Assembly: GCF_004792665.1 (NCBI RefSeq) | Contig: NZ_SRZX01000004.1 | Coordinates: forward strand, 124,001-188,000 | DNA length: 64,000 nt | Direction of reading: 5' to 3' | From: Marinobacter orientalis | GTDB taxonomy: Bacteria > Pseudomonadota > Gammaproteobacteria > Pseudomonadales > Oleiphilaceae | Shown: positions 18,737-30,610 of the stretch, piece after piece | How the letters are laid out: each line of letters opens with the position of its first letter | How positions within the stretch are numbered: position 1 is the first letter of the stretch | Notes under the pieces: generated by a model | Seen by the model: only the letters and a program-made list of their open reading frames with translations | Told to the model about the DNA's origin: nothing | The model's database searches: none | Made by a program: the position numbers and the translations under genes

Positions 18737-19849
18737 TCATGGACTGACCTGGTGCACCTGTATGTAACGCTGGCTTCTCCTGGTCCGATCTTCCACCATG
18801 CCAACAAGCTGCCCGCAAGCCGCATCAATATCGTCGCCGCGGGTTGTTCTGACAGTTGCAATATACCCCGCCTCATTGAGAACAGCCTGAAAGCGACGGG
18901 TGGCGTTCATGCTCGGACGCCGGAAATCACTCTCGGGGAACGGGTTGAAGGGAATCAGGTTGATCTTGCACGGTAAGCCGCGCAAAACAACCGCCAGCTC
19001 CCTCGCATGTTCCGGCTGATCATTGACCCCTTCAATCACTGTATACTCGATGGTTGCTTTGCGTTTATCCGGCAGGCGGGCGAGATAACGGCGCGTGGCA
19101 GCCAGCAACTCGGAAATCGGGTACTTCTTATTCAACGGCACCAGTTGGTTACGCAATTCATCGTTGGGCGCGTGAAGCGAAATGGCCAGTGAAACATCGG
19201 TAACCTCGCCCAGCCGGTCTATTGCCGGAACCACGCCGGAAGTGCTCACCGTCACCCTGCGCTTGGAGATGCCGTAAGCCAGGTCCTCCATCATCAGGTT
19301 CATGGCGTCAACCACGTTATCGAAGTTCAGCAGCGGCTCACCCATGCCCATCATCACCACGTTGGTGATCGGGCGATCCGGGCCGGGCTCGAAGGGCATG
19401 AACGCCTTGCGGGCCACCCAGACCTGGCCAATAATCTCGGCAGCGGTCAGGTTACGGTTGAAGCCCCGTTTTCCCGTTGAGCAGAAAGTACAGTCCAGGC
19501 TACAGCCAATCTGGGAAGAAACACACAGAGTGCCGCGTTCACCATCAGGAATCAGCACAGTTTCGACACTGTTGCCGTTATCCATGCGCATGGCCCACTT
19601 GCGGGTACCGTCTTTCGATGATTCGTCGTAGACCACTTCCGGCCCGCGAATCTCTGCCACTTCCTTCAGTTTTTCCCGCAGCACCTTGCTCATATTGGTC
19701 ATTTGATCGAAGTCATCGGCACCACGCTGATGAATCCACTGCAACACCTGTGTTGCCCGGAAACGCTTCTCCCCCAGGGATTCGAAGAAAGCCTCCATCT
19801 TGGCCTTCGGCATTCCCAGAAGGTTGGTTTTCTCAGCAACAGCTGTCAT
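18737..19849 (-). CDS. rlmN: Dual-specificity 23S rRNA/tRNA methyltransferase RlmN
   Basis: A radical-SAM enzyme that makes m2A2503 in 23S rRNA and m2A37 in tRNA; 370 residues. The cluster motif CSLDCTFC is present, preceded by [23 protein letters not shown], the SAM-binding region [12 protein letters not shown] and [16 protein letters not shown] are all present. The C-terminal [15 protein letters not shown] carries the methyl-carrying Cys. It follows ndk with 62 bp between. Confidence 0.97.
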   Translation of the reverse strand: MTAVAEKTNLLGMPKAKMEAFFESLGEKRFRATQVLQWIHQRGADDFDQMTNMSKVLREKLKEVAEIRGPEVVYDESSKDGTRKWAMRMDNGNSVETVLIPDGERGTLCVSSQIGCSLDCTFCSTGKRGFNRNLTAAEIIGQVWVARKAFMPFEPGPDRPITNVVMMGMGEPLLNFDNVVDAMNLMMEDLAYGISKRRVTVSTSGVVPAIDRLGEVTDVSLAISLHAPNDELRNQLVPLNKKYPISELLAATRRYLARLPDKRKATIEYTVIEGVNDQPEHARELAVVLRGLPCKINLIPFNPFPESDFRRPSMNATRRFQAVLNEAGYIATVRTTRGDDIDAACGQLVGMVEDRTRRSQRYIQVHQVSP

Positions 19850-19911
19850 TTCATAACCTCGATCAGATAACCAATCCGGGCCGGAAATGGTTCCGGCCCG
19901 GTGCAGCTCAA

Positions 19912-20340
19912 TCAGCCGCGGGGGCAGATCTCGCCGTCATTGAAAAAATACGCGATCTCGCGCTCGGCAGACGCTGCCGAATCCGAACCATGAACCGCAT
20001 TGGCATCAATGGACGATGCAAAGTCGGCGCGAATAGTGCCTGCTTCCGCTTCCTTGGGATTGGTAGCACCCATCAGGTCGCGATTCTTCACGATAGCATC
20101 TTCGCCTTCCAGAACCTGAACAACAACCGGGCCGGACGTCATGAAGGCAACCAGATCATTGAAAAACGGGCGTTCCTTGTGCTCGGCATAGAACCCTTCC
20201 GCCTGCTCCTGAGTCAGATGCATCATCTTCGCGGCAACAATCGCCAGTCCCGCTTTTTCAAAGCGGGTGTAAATCTCGCCGATCACATTTTTTGCGACTG
20301 CGTCGGGCTTGATAATCGAGAGCGTGCGCTCGTTTGCCAT
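19912..20340 (-). CDS. ndk: Nucleoside diphosphate kinase
   Basis: A 142-residue enzyme that equilibrates NTP and NDP pools. It starts [19 protein letters not shown]. The active-site His lies in [20 protein letters not shown] and the nucleotide contacts in [18 protein letters not shown]. In most gammaproteobacteria iscX or fdx precedes it; here iscS does, 68 bp away, and ndk has its own -10. Confidence 0.97.
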   Translation of the reverse strand: MANERTLSIIKPDAVAKNVIGEIYTRFEKAGLAIVAAKMMHLTQEQAEGFYAEHKERPFFNDLVAFMTSGPVVVQVLEGEDAIVKNRDLMGATNPKEAEAGTIRADFASSIDANAVHGSDSAASAEREIAYFFNDGEICPRG

Positions 20341-20361
20341 GATCTGTCTCCATTACAGGTT

Positions 20362-20388
20362 CTGAAAAATTTCAGGGTTGGGATTATA
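20362..20388 (-). promoter_or_regulatory. Putative ndk promoter -10 and 5'-leader hairpin
   Basis: On the minus strand a perfect TATAAT lies at 20388-20383, about 43 bp before ndk, followed by CTGAAA/TTTCAG (20375-20362), a short hairpin. No good -35 was recognised at 16-18 bp spacing. It suggests ndk can be transcribed apart from iscRS. Confidence 0.5.
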
Positions 20389-20408
20389 CGCAGTCCGGAG
20401 GCAACTGC

Positions 20409-21557
20409 CTACCGCACTGAACGGAGACGGGTAACAACGTCAACGATTTGCGTCGCTGCGAAGTCAATCTCCTCCACTGTGGAAAAACGGCCAAAAGAAA
20501 ACCTCAGAGCCCGATGGGCCTGCTCATCTCCCAGACCTATTCCTCTCAACACGAACGATGGCTCAACGGTCGCAGACGCACAGGCGGATCCGGACGACAC
20601 TGCAAGATTCCTCAAGCCCAGCATCAGGGACTCCGCGTCCACGCCGGCAAAAGACAGGTTGACGATGCCCGGCACCCGGTGTTCTTCACTGCCGTTGAGC
20701 GCTACGCCGTCAAGGTTCTTCAGGCCTTGCAGAAAGCGGCTGCGGAGACGTTCCAGCATCGCCTGCTCTTGCTCAAGCTGCCCGGCTGCAAGCTCGAACG
20801 CCTTGCCCATCCCCACAATCTGGTGCGTTGGCAGCGTGCCCGAACGCATTCCACGCTCGTGCCCACCGCCATGAATCTGCGCTTCGATGCGCACATCCGG
20901 TGACCGACGGACATACAGTGCGCCAATACCCTTGGGACCATATACCTTGTGAGCAGACAGTGAAAGCAGATCCACCGCCATGGCGCTGACATCCACTTCG
21001 GTTTTACCGGCCGCCTGGGCCGCATCGACATGAAACAGTACGCCACGCTCCCGGAGCATGGCTCCAATCGCTGCAATGTCCGTCTGACAGCCCAGTTCGT
21101 TGTTCACCATCATCAGACTCACCAGAACCGTATTGTCGTGAAGTGCGCTCTCGACCTGTGCCGGGGCAATGCGGCCATCACTCCCGGGCTTTAGCCAGGT
21201 TACACTTACGCCGTTCTGTTCAAGCCATTTGCAGGTATCAAGTACCGCCTTGTGCTCGATTACCGATGTCACAATGTGAGGGTCGTCCCGGCCCGCAACC
21301 GCGCCTTTGATGGCAAGGTTATCGGATTCGGTGGCACCGGACGTCCAGACGATTTCTCGTGGGTCAGCATGGATAAGGCTGGCAACCTGCCGACGGGCAC
21401 CTTCCACTGCAGCTTCGGCCTGCCAGCCGTAGGCATGGGAGCGGGAGGCAGGATTCCCGTAAACGCCATCCGGCGTGAGGTACTTGCACATTTCTTCGGC
21501 AACGATGGGATCTACGGGCGTGGTCGCCGCATAATCCAGATAGACAGGTTTTTTCAT
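20409..21557 (-). CDS. iscS: IscS-type cysteine desulfurase lacking the C-terminal scaffold-binding tail
   Basis: A PLP enzyme that takes sulfur from cysteine as a persulfide. All 382 residues align with Isc[14 protein letters not shown] (73-85), His102 in EHKAVLDT, Schiff-base Lys204 in SAHK and catalytic Cys326 in SSGSACASA, inside the long IscS-type loop. It stops at RLRSVR. The roughly 20-residue tail that follows this point in E. coli IscS and helps dock IscU is missing. No iscU, iscA, hscBA or fdx follows; ndk comes next. It may serve tRNA thiolation or another scaffold. Confidence 0.9.
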   Translation of the reverse strand: MKKPVYLDYAATTPVDPIVAEEMCKYLTPDGVYGNPASRSHAYGWQAEAAVEGARRQVASLIHADPREIVWTSGATESDNLAIKGAVAGRDDPHIVTSVIEHKAVLDTCKWLEQNGVSVTWLKPGSDGRIAPAQVESALHDNTVLVSLMMVNNELGCQTDIAAIGAMLRERGVLFHVDAAQAAGKTEVDVSAMAVDLLSLSAHKVYGPKGIGALYVRRSPDVRIEAQIHGGGHERGMRSGTLPTHQIVGMGKAFELAAGQLEQEQAMLERLRSRFLQGLKNLDGVALNGSEEHRVPGIVNLSFAGVDAESLMLGLRNLAVSSGSACASATVEPSFVLRGIGLGDEQAHRALRFSFGRFSTVEEIDFAATQIVDVVTRLRSVR

Positions 21558-21577
21558 AGAATTTTCAGGATAATCGT

Positions 21578-22075
21578 TCAGGCCGGCGCCTGATCCGAGA
21601 GGCGCTCGGTGTTGATCGTCTGTGAATCACCTTCCGAATGGCGCCTGTTCTGACGGGTAGCAACCACCTGGATCTCCCGCTTTCTCATCAGGTCACCGAG
21701 ACTGATATCACTCAGAAACTGATGGATCTGATCACTCAGATCAGACCACAGGTGGTGGGTCAGACATTTCTCGCCATTCTGGCAATCACCCTTATTGCCG
21801 CAACGGGTGGTATCCAGGGACTCGCTGACCGCGTCCACCACCTCCGCAATATACACGGAGTCTGGTGTGCGGCTCAGCCGGTAGCCACCACCGGGCCCCC
21901 GGATACTTGTCACCAACTGGTGACGGCGAAGGCGGGAAAACAACTGCTCGAGATACGAGAGGGAGATCTCCTGCCGGGCAGATATATCTGCCAGACTGAC
22001 CGGCCCCTGATCCCCGTGAAGGGCCAGATCCAGCATTGCCGTCACCGCATAGCGGCCTTTGGTGGTCAGTCTCAT
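21578..22075 (-). CDS. iscR: Fe-S regulator IscR (Rrf2 family)
   Basis: From ATG 22075 ([20 protein letters not shown]) the protein has 165 residues; the longer in-frame extension runs into the operator and is rejected. It has an Rrf2 winged helix followed by cluster ligands Cys92, Cys98 and Cys104 and a nearby His107, at the E. coli IscR positions. It should bind a [2Fe-2S] cluster and repress its own operon. It lies 20 bp before iscS. Confidence 0.94.
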   Translation of the reverse strand: MRLTTKGRYAVTAMLDLALHGDQGPVSLADISARQEISLSYLEQLFSRLRRHQLVTSIRGPGGGYRLSRTPDSVYIAEVVDAVSESLDTTRCGNKGDCQNGEKCLTHHLWSDLSDQIHQFLSDISLGDLMRKREIQVVATRQNRRHSEGDSQTINTERLSDQAPA

Positions 22076-22123
22076 AAACTCAGCCCCGGTCAGGAATTGA
22101 TTAGGCTTTATAAGCGGCGAGTA

Positions 22124-22152
22124 TGAATTGACCAACCATTTCAGTCAAGTAT
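22124..22152 (-). promoter_or_regulatory. IscR promoter with a type-1 IscR-like operator
   Basis: On the minus strand ATACTTGACTGAAAT fits the first half of the type-1 IscR consensus (ATASYYGACTRWWWY). TGGTCAATTCAT follows as a partial second half. TTGACT (22147-22142) serves as a -35 and CATACT (22124 and just below) as a -10 at 17-bp spacing. The operator thus overlaps the promoter, consistent with autorepression. Confidence 0.6.
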
Positions 22153-22926
22153 TCACCGCTTTGATGGTTCATCGTCCCGCACGCAGTCGAAATCTTCCTC
22201 CTGAAGCGGCGGCATTTCTCCGTTCTGGTATTCGCTGTTGACCTTCCTCAGAGCCTTGCACATATTTTCGATTCGATCATCCACCACATGCATGTGGTCC
22301 AGCAGGCTGCGCATGGCCCGGGCAACCGGGTCAGGCATTTCCTCGGTCACACCGTAGGCGTCGAACCCCATGCGCTCTTCCATTTCTTTGCGGCGAACAC
22401 TGTCTTCGTCCCTGCGTTTGACGACAACACGGCCAGGAATGCCGACCACCGTCGCACCCTCGGGGACCGCTTTGGTCACCACCGAATTGGAGCCGATCTT
22501 GGCGCCCTCTCCCACTTCGAACGGGCCGAGTATCTTGGCACCTGCACCGACCACAACACCATTGCCCAGCGTAGGGTGTCGCTTGCCCTTGCTCCAGCTG
22601 GTACCACCCAGGGTTACGCCCTGGTAGAGCGTCACATCATCACCGATAACCGTAGTTTCACCGATGACAACACCCATCCCGTGATCGATGAAAAAGCGAC
22701 GGCCAATGGTCGCACCCGGATGAATCTCTATGCCGGTCAGCCAGCGGGCAATAGTCGAGAAGGTGCGCGCGAGCCACTTCAGGCCCAGATTCCAGAGCCA
22801 GTGACAAAACCGGTGGAAGAGGAGCGCATGTAGGCCGGGGTAATTGGTCAGAACCTCAAAGGTATTACGAGCTGCGGGATCACGATGAAATACGCTGTTT
22901 ACATCTTCCTTTAAACGTTCAAACAT
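22153..22926 (-). CDS. cysE: Serine O-acetyltransferase
   Basis: Makes O-acetylserine for cysteine synthesis. From the Met at 22926 ([20 protein letters not shown]), behind AGGAATAGGGTT and after the trmJ stop, it has 257 residues. A start at 22944 overlapping trmJ is possible. An N-terminal helical region precedes a left-handed parallel beta helix of hexapeptide repeats ([51 protein letters not shown]). It supplies the substrate pathway for the desulfurase encoded next to it, a common Pseudomonas arrangement. Confidence 0.93.
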   Translation of the reverse strand: MFERLKEDVNSVFHRDPAARNTFEVLTNYPGLHALLFHRFCHWLWNLGLKWLARTFSTIARWLTGIEIHPGATIGRRFFIDHGMGVVIGETTVIGDDVTLYQGVTLGGTSWSKGKRHPTLGNGVVVGAGAKILGPFEVGEGAKIGSNSVVTKAVPEGATVVGIPGRVVVKRRDEDSVRRKEMEERMGFDAYGVTEEMPDPVARAMRSLLDHMHVVDDRIENMCKALRKVNSEYQNGEMPPLQEEDFDCVRDDEPSKR

Positions 22927-22930
22927 AACC

Positions 22931-23779
22931 CTATTCCTGCTCACCGGCTGTAGAACCAGCCCTGGAAGTGTTTTTTACTGTCTTTTCAGAGGACTTCTGG
23001 ACAGCAGTCAGAACCCCCCTGAGTATGTTGATCTCCGTCTGATCGAGTTTCGCTCTCTGGAACAGACGACGCAACCTCGTCATCAGCAGCCCGGGTTTCT
23101 CGCGGCGATGGAAATCGACATCCACCATCACCTGCTCAAGATGCTCGAAAAAACTCTCGACATCCCTTACCGGTGCCGGTGGCACATCCCACCCGGCATC
23201 CCCCGGCGCGGCCATGGCTCTGAGGTAGGGGCTGCCGTCGCCACCTTCAAGTCCTCGCAGATAATGCATGCGCAACTCGTAACACATCACCTGGACAGCC
23301 ATGGACAGATTCAGGGAACTGTAGTCCGGATTGGACGGAATATGAATGTGAAAGTTGCAACGCTGCAACTCCTCATTACTCAAGCCATGGTTCTCACGAC
23401 CGAAAACCAGTGCAACAGGCCCTGCACCTGAGTGTTCGGCGGCCATGGCAGCCGCATCGGGCGGTGCCATGGCCGGCCAGGGGACCTTGCGGCCACGGGC
23501 GCTGGTACCCATCACACAGACACAGTCGGCAATGGCCTCGTCGAGAGAGGTAACAACGCGGGCATTATCGAGTACATCCGATGCACCGGCCGCCCGCGCG
23601 TAGGAGGTTTCATCAGGGAACGACACTGGATTGACCAGCCAGAGACTACCCAGCGCCATATTCTTCATGGCCCTGGCAACGGCACCGATATTGCCGGAGT
23701 GAGAAGTCTCAACCAGAACAATCCTGACCTGGTCATCAAAGGTGTCGGTGCCCTCCTGGGGCATCGCTGACTTGTGCAT
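22931..23779 (-). CDS. trmJ: tRNA (Cm32/Um32) methyltransferase TrmJ
   Basis: A SpoU-family 2'-O-methyltransferase for tRNA position 32. The Met at 23779 ([10 protein letters not shown]) gives 282 residues; a second Met five codons on is equally possible. The longer frame upstream is non-coding in character. SPOUT motifs are seen: [40 protein letters not shown] and [21 protein letters not shown]. The C-terminal helical extension is typical. Order trmJ-cysE-iscR matches Pseudomonas and relatives. Confidence 0.94.
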   Translation of the reverse strand: MHKSAMPQEGTDTFDDQVRIVLVETSHSGNIGAVARAMKNMALGSLWLVNPVSFPDETSYARAAGASDVLDNARVVTSLDEAIADCVCVMGTSARGRKVPWPAMAPPDAAAMAAEHSGAGPVALVFGRENHGLSNEELQRCNFHIHIPSNPDYSSLNLSMAVQVMCYELRMHYLRGLEGGDGSPYLRAMAAPGDAGWDVPPAPVRDVESFFEHLEQVMVDVDFHRREKPGLLMTRLRRLFQRAKLDQTEINILRGVLTAVQKSSEKTVKNTSRAGSTAGEQE

Positions 23780-23934
23780 GGCGCTCGTGTCTCTGTAGTA
23801 ACCTGTAAATAATGATCCCGAAGGGCCTGCATGATACCAGATTTTGCCCCGCCCCTGCTTCTTCGAATGCCCCCTGATACAGCGCCCCCAGTGACAATGC
23901 GGAGCCGAAAAACATACAAGTGGCACTTGTTTTT

Positions 23935-23942
23935 GATATGAT
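23935..23942 (+). promoter_or_regulatory. Extended -10 promoter for the SuhB-like gene
   Basis: TG-A-TATGAT (TATGAT 23937-23942) is an extended -10 with no good -35, ending 24 bp before the start codon. The region 23780-23966 separates it from divergent trmJ and shows nothing else clear. Confidence 0.5.
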
Positions 23943-23966
23943 ACGCGGCCTTCACACACCCGGATA

Positions 23967-24776
23967 ATGAACACTCAGATGCAACCAGCTATTAAAATGG
24001 CCCTGCGCGTCGCGCGTCAGGGGTCCGATTATCTGAAAGCACACTTCGAACGCCAGGAACCCAATGGCGACAGCGAGGACCGCCGCAAGCAACTGGAGCG
24101 GGTCGAGCAGTCTGTTTACGACAATTTCTCGGAGCAGCTCGAAAAGGCCTACAAAGACCACATGATCGCACCGTTGAACGACGCGGATGCAGGCGCCAAC
24201 GACAAAAGCTGGCACATATTTCCGGTGCTGGGGCGCGAAAACTTTTTACGGGGCATTCCTGATTTCGCACTGGCACTGCTGCAGAAGAAAAACAACCGCA
24301 CCGAGAATGTGTTGCTGGTCAACCCCGTCACCGGTGAAGAATATTCCGCCAGCCGCGGCCACGGTGCAGCCCTGAACAGCCGGCGCGTACGCACAAGCGA
24401 AATCAAACACGCCGATCGCGCTGCAGTGGTCAGTAACCTGCTTGACCAGACCCGATATGGGGATGATCCGCTGATGTGGGGCGAGATGGCATCATTGCTG
24501 GCCCGCGACAGCAGCATGTTCCGCACGGCCGGCTGCATTGCCCTGGATATCGCAAGGGTGTCTTCCGGCCACCTGGACGCTGCTGTCATTTTCCGCCCCG
24601 AACCTGCAGATCTTGCCATTGGCGTAACTCTGGCACTGGAATCGGGCGCGCTGACAGGCGACTTCTCCGGCAATCCGTCAACGGAAAAAGCGAAACAGCT
24701 TATTGTCGCCAACCCCAAGCTGTTCCGTGAAGTCCTGAAAACGCTTCACCCCTTCCGGGGCCGTTTGCCGCGCTAA
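23967..24776 (+). CDS. Inositol-monophosphatase-family protein, SuhB-like, catalytic motifs lost
   Basis: At 269 residues the protein aligns end to end with SuhB/IMPase: MQPAIKMALRVARQG at the start, GIPDFALAL, NPVTGEEYSASRGHGAALN, FRTAGCIALDIARVSSG and a C-terminal LESGALTGDFSG. The metal-binding motif DPLDGT is replaced: residues 82-93 read WHIFPVLGRENF, so both Asp ligands are gone. The upstream Glu motif is also not recognisable. Asp215 (PADLAIG) may be the only ligand kept. Phosphatase activity is therefore unlikely. In the same position beside trmJ, Pseudomonas carries intact suhB. E. coli SuhB also acts in rRNA antitermination, a role not dependent on catalysis, which could survive here (inferred). 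Confidence 0.83.
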   Translation: MNTQMQPAIKMALRVARQGSDYLKAHFERQEPNGDSEDRRKQLERVEQSVYDNFSEQLEKAYKDHMIAPLNDADAGANDKSWHIFPVLGRENFLRGIPDFALALLQKKNNRTENVLLVNPVTGEEYSASRGHGAALNSRRVRTSEIKHADRAAVVSNLLDQTRYGDDPLMWGEMASLLARDSSMFRTAGCIALDIARVSSGHLDAAVIFRPEPADLAIGVTLALESGALTGDFSGNPSTEKAKQLIVANPKLFREVLKTLHPFRGRLPR

Positions 24777-24786
24777 GCCGGAGACG

Positions 24787-24830
24787 CACAAAAAAGCCGC
24801 AACCCCTCGGGGTGTTGCGGCTTTTTTGTG
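24787..24830. terminator. Bidirectional Rho-independent terminator
   Basis: A perfect 17-bp stem (24787-24803 with 24814-24830) is capped by CCCTCGGGGT. It has A6 on one side and T6 on the other. It lies between the convergent suhB-like and secF genes and can serve both. Confidence 0.95.
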
Positions 24831-24846
24831 GTAGGCCGGTTTAGGT

Positions 24847-25803
24847 TTACATCCGGTTCAGCCATTCAGGCGGTTGCTCTTCTTCCTCTTCCTGCCCTGC
24901 CAGGCCTTCCTTCGGCGGCACAATCAGATCCTCACGGGCAACCCCGAGGGCAACCAGCATATTGGCAGCAACGTAAATGGATGAATAGGTACCCACAACC
25001 ACACCAATGATCAAAGCCAGCGCAAAGTTATTGATAGCTTCACCCCCCATGAAATAAAGGGCAAACAGAACCACAAGTGTGGTGCCGGATGTGTTGATGG
25101 TCCGGCTGATGGTCTGGTGGATCGATTCATTGATCACGTGCTCGGAATCTCCCTCCCGCATCTTGCGGAAGTTTTCACGGATCCGGTCCGCCACAACAAT
25201 CGTGTCGTTCAGGGAGTAGCCGATGACCGCCAGCAACGCGGCCAGCACACTCAGGTCAAAGGTCCACTGGAACAGCGAAAACACGCCAAGGACAATAATG
25301 ACGTCGTGGGCGAGCGGCACAACCGATGCGATCCCGAACTTGAACTGAAAGCGCATGCCCACGTAGATCAGCACCACTGCAAGCGCAATCAGCATCCCCA
25401 GCCCGCTGTCTTCCTTCAGTTCGTCACCGACCTGGGAGCCTACGAACTCGGAACTCACCAGCTCCAGTTCGGCGCCTTCTTCTGAAAGCACTTCCATCAC
25501 CTCGGCCGCCAGCTGATCATTCTCGGACTCGGCCATCCGTATCAGCACTGTGGTATCCGAACCGAAATTCTGCACCACAAACTGCTCGTAACCGGCACTC
25601 TCCAGAGTCTCCCGGATATCGTCCAGGGCCGGGGCCTGCTGATACTCAAGCTCAACAGACGTGCCCCCGGTAAAATCAAGCCCGAAGTTCAGGCCGCGTA
25701 TCGCCAGTAACGCAATCGCGATCACAATCAGGGCGATAGACACCACGGAAGCAATTTTCCGTGCGCCCATAAAATCGATAGGTTTTCTCTCAACTTCAGA
25801 CAT
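24847..25803 (-). CDS. secF: Protein translocase subunit SecF
   Basis: Inner-membrane partner of SecD that uses proton-motive force to complete protein export. ATG 25803 (MSEVERKPIDFMGARKIAS) overlaps the secD stop by 8 bp and gives 318 residues. Six TM helices with the RND-type motif IGYSLNDTIVVADRIREN and GLDFTGGTSVELEY near the N-terminus. The C-terminal tail is Glu-rich (EEEEEQPPEWLNRM). Confidence 0.96.
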   Translation of the reverse strand: MSEVERKPIDFMGARKIASVVSIALIVIAIALLAIRGLNFGLDFTGGTSVELEYQQAPALDDIRETLESAGYEQFVVQNFGSDTTVLIRMAESENDQLAAEVMEVLSEEGAELELVSSEFVGSQVGDELKEDSGLGMLIALAVVLIYVGMRFQFKFGIASVVPLAHDVIIVLGVFSLFQWTFDLSVLAALLAVIGYSLNDTIVVADRIRENFRKMREGDSEHVINESIHQTISRTINTSGTTLVVLFALYFMGGEAINNFALALIIGVVVGTYSSIYVAANMLVALGVAREDLIVPPKEGLAGQEEEEEQPPEWLNRM

Positions 25804-27670
25804 TGGCCAGCTTACCTCCGATCGACAACTTTTCGATCTTTCGACCGCCGTATACAAGATTCACGATGCTGCGACTGACCATCAGCCCGGAGAACATCGA
25901 TGTGAGAATACCGATCGACAGCGTCACCGCGAACCCTTTCACCGGGCCCGATCCCATGGCGAACAGGATCACTGCCACCAGCAAGGTGGTGATATTGGCA
26001 TCGAAAATCGACACAAACGCTCTGGAGTAGCCCGCATTGATCGCAGACTGCGGCGGAACACCTGTTTTCAACTCTTCCTTTATGCGCTCGAAGATAAGCA
26101 CGTTGGCGTCAACCGCTATACCCACCGTCAGCACGATACCCGCGATACCCGGCAGGGTCAGGGTTGCCGAGAGGATCGACATACAGGCAATCAGCAGCAT
26201 CAGGTTAAGTGTCAGGGCAACATTGGCGATCATGCCAAAGCCACGGTAGTAGACCACCATGTAACAGAGCACCAGAACAAAGCCGAGCAGTACCGACATC
26301 ATGCCGGCATCAATGTTTTTCTGCCCCAGGCTTGGGCCGATGGTGCGCTCCTGCACGAAGTACATCGGCGCGGCCAGTGAGCCGGCTCGCAGCAGCAGCG
26401 CCAGCTCCGAAGCTTCCGGAATGGAATCGAGACCGGTAATCCGGAAACTGATTCCCAGGGCGGACTGGATTGTGGCCAGGCTGATTATGCCTTTTTCAAC
26501 AACGCGGTTGTCGACGGTACGGGTTTCGCCGTCCACCACCACTTCTTCTGTTTCTGTACGGTATTCGATAAACAGCACTGCCATTCTGCGCCCGATGGCG
26601 TTGCGGGTAGCCCGGTTCATCAGGTCACCGCCCACAGAATCCATGGTGATATTAACCTGGGGCTGACCATTCTCGTCGAAGCCCTGCTGGGCATTGGACA
26701 CATTGTCGCCGGTTACGATGACATCCTCTTCCAGGCGTGCCTCGCGGTTGGGATTGTCACGGAACTGGTAAGTTTCGGTACTCGCCTCTGGCGCATCCTG
26801 CCGCGCCTCGAGACGGAACTCCAGGTTGGCGGTGGCACCCAGTACACGCTTTGCCGCCGCCGTGTCCTGGACACCCGGCAACTCGACGATAATCCTGTCG
26901 GCACCCTGGCGCTGCACCAGGGGTTCCGCCACACCAAGCTCGTTCACCCGGTTACGGATGGTCGTCAGGTTCTGCTCCAGGGCGTAATCCTGGATAGACT
27001 TGACCTCGCCTTCCGAGATCGTGAGCACCAGACGGTATTCTCCATCCTCGGTCTCTTCGTCCAGCAGGAACTGGTTGTACTGATCGCGAACAAGGTTGAA
27101 TGCCTCACTCCGGGACTCTTCATCCCGGAAGGTCAGAACGATAGAGTTGTCGCCTTCCAGGTCACCGCCACGATAGCGTACGCGCTCTTCCCGCAATTCA
27201 CGCTTGATCTGACTGGACATGGCTTCAAGGCGTTGCTCCACCGCAGTCTCCATATCCACTTCCAGGAGGAAGTGGACACCACCGCGCAGATCAAGGCCCA
27301 GTTTCATCGGCCCGGCACCAAGGCTTTTCAGCCATTCCGGGGTAGAGGGTGCCATGTTCAGGGCTACCAGATACTCCCTGCCGAGTGCATCCTGAACAAT
27401 CGGCCGTGCCCGCAACTGGGCCTCAGCGTCATTCAGCCGGATCAGGGCATCACGCTCCTGAATCTCGGATTCCTTGACGACAATCCCTTTGGCCTCGAGT
27501 GCATCAACGGCCCTTTCAAGAATCCTCTGATCGACCTCGGTGCTACTCCTCGCACCGGTAATCTGTACAGCGTAGTCATCAGGGAAGACATTAGGCAGAG
27601 CGTAGATGAATCCGATCACCAGTGCGATCAGGATTACCAGATTTTTCCAGAGCGGATACTTGTTCAGCAT
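25796..27670 (-). CDS. secD: Protein translocase subunit SecD
   Basis: A 624-residue RND-related membrane protein. TM1 (MLNKYPLWKNLVILIALVIG) is followed by a large periplasmic domain including LGLDLRGGVHFLLEVD and VNELGVAEPLVQRQGADRIIVELPGVQD. Five C-terminal TM helices include GIVLTVGIAVDANVLIFERIKEE. It is encoded between yajC and secF as in E. coli. Confidence 0.97.
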   Translation of the reverse strand: MLNKYPLWKNLVILIALVIGFIYALPNVFPDDYAVQITGARSSTEVDQRILERAVDALEAKGIVVKESEIQERDALIRLNDAEAQLRARPIVQDALGREYLVALNMAPSTPEWLKSLGAGPMKLGLDLRGGVHFLLEVDMETAVEQRLEAMSSQIKRELREERVRYRGGDLEGDNSIVLTFRDEESRSEAFNLVRDQYNQFLLDEETEDGEYRLVLTISEGEVKSIQDYALEQNLTTIRNRVNELGVAEPLVQRQGADRIIVELPGVQDTAAAKRVLGATANLEFRLEARQDAPEASTETYQFRDNPNREARLEEDVIVTGDNVSNAQQGFDENGQPQVNITMDSVGGDLMNRATRNAIGRRMAVLFIEYRTETEEVVVDGETRTVDNRVVEKGIISLATIQSALGISFRITGLDSIPEASELALLLRAGSLAAPMYFVQERTIGPSLGQKNIDAGMMSVLLGFVLVLCYMVVYYRGFGMIANVALTLNLMLLIACMSILSATLTLPGIAGIVLTVGIAVDANVLIFERIKEELKTGVPPQSAINAGYSRAFVSIFDANITTLLVAVILFAMGSGPVKGFAVTLSIGILTSMFSGLMVSRSIVNLVYGGRKIEKLSIGGKLANV

Positions 27671-27750
27671 GGGGTCCCTTTAAGCCGGCCAGCGGACCGG
27701 CTGTGATGTTTCAGCTTGGCAAATTCAGACCTGAGTCGAAAACCGGTCGA

Positions 27751-28113
27751 TCAGATGTCCTTCAGAGTTCCTTTCGGAAGTGCCGCTGCAACAGCAACTT
27801 TCTGAACCTTCACTTCAACATTGTCGGCAATTTCTATTACGATGAAATCGTCAGTTACCTTGGTGATCTTTCCAGCCATGCCGCCGGAAGTAACCACTTC
27901 ATCACCCTTGTTAAGGCCCGCCATCAGTGCCTTGTGCTCTTTCGCACGCTTGGACTGGGGACGCCAGATCAGGAAGTAGAAAATCAGGATAAAGCCGGCG
28001 AAGAAAATCACCTGCCCCATCACTCCCATGCCGCCGGCACCTGGATCCTGAGCCATAGCCAGTGCCGGCATTACGGCAAAGAGTGCAGCAACAAGTAACT
28101 TGATTGATTTCAT
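27751..28113 (-). CDS. yajC: Sec translocon accessory protein YajC
   Basis: A small membrane protein of 120 residues. One TM segment (about 29-48, MGQVIFFAGFILIFYFLIWRP) precedes RPQSKRAKEHKALMAGLNKGDEVVTSGGM, the YajC signature. A hydrophobic N-terminal stretch MKSIKLLVAALFAVMPALAMA looks like a signal sequence, somewhat longer than in E. coli. It forms the SecDF-YajC subcomplex. Confidence 0.95.
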   Translation of the reverse strand: MKSIKLLVAALFAVMPALAMAQDPGAGGMGVMGQVIFFAGFILIFYFLIWRPQSKRAKEHKALMAGLNKGDEVVTSGGMAGKITKVTDDFIVIEIADNVEVKVQKVAVAAALPKGTLKDI

Positions 28114-28174
28114 TGACTATCTCCGTTTTTTAAGAAAAGTTCAGGTAGCGGTTCAGAACCGGCTTGTCCCGCTG

Positions 28175-30399
<2,225 letters not shown>

Positions 30400-30440
30400 T
30401 GGATGGACTGTTCACGACACCGCGTTGAGCGGCTTGTAAG

Positions 30441-30527
30441 TGGTAGCGGCGGGCGGACTCGAACCGCCACGGGTTTTACCCCAACGGATTTTGAATCCGT
30501 CGTGTCTACCAATTTCACCACGCCGCC
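30441..30527 (-). tRNA. tRNA-Leu (anticodon CAA)
   Basis: An 87-nt class II tRNA. It has anticodon stem ACGGA/TCCGT with loop TTCAAAA, a long variable arm, T-arm GGTTCGAGTCC and an encoded CCA. The acceptor pairs GGCGGCG with CGCCGCT, leaving a G-U pair at 1-72. Confidence 0.95.
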
Positions 30528-30610
30528 ATCGGAGAGTGCGGGGAATTATACTGAGGTTGAATCTGAAAGCAATAACAAGTGCCGGGCTTCCTTGTTCCGG
30601 CAGGCCTTTG

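Noticed and set aside
19477-20874. 465-codon plus-strand frame across rlmN, ndk and iscS
   Set aside because: It runs antisense through three firmly identified genes and their intergenic gaps; its product has no domain character.
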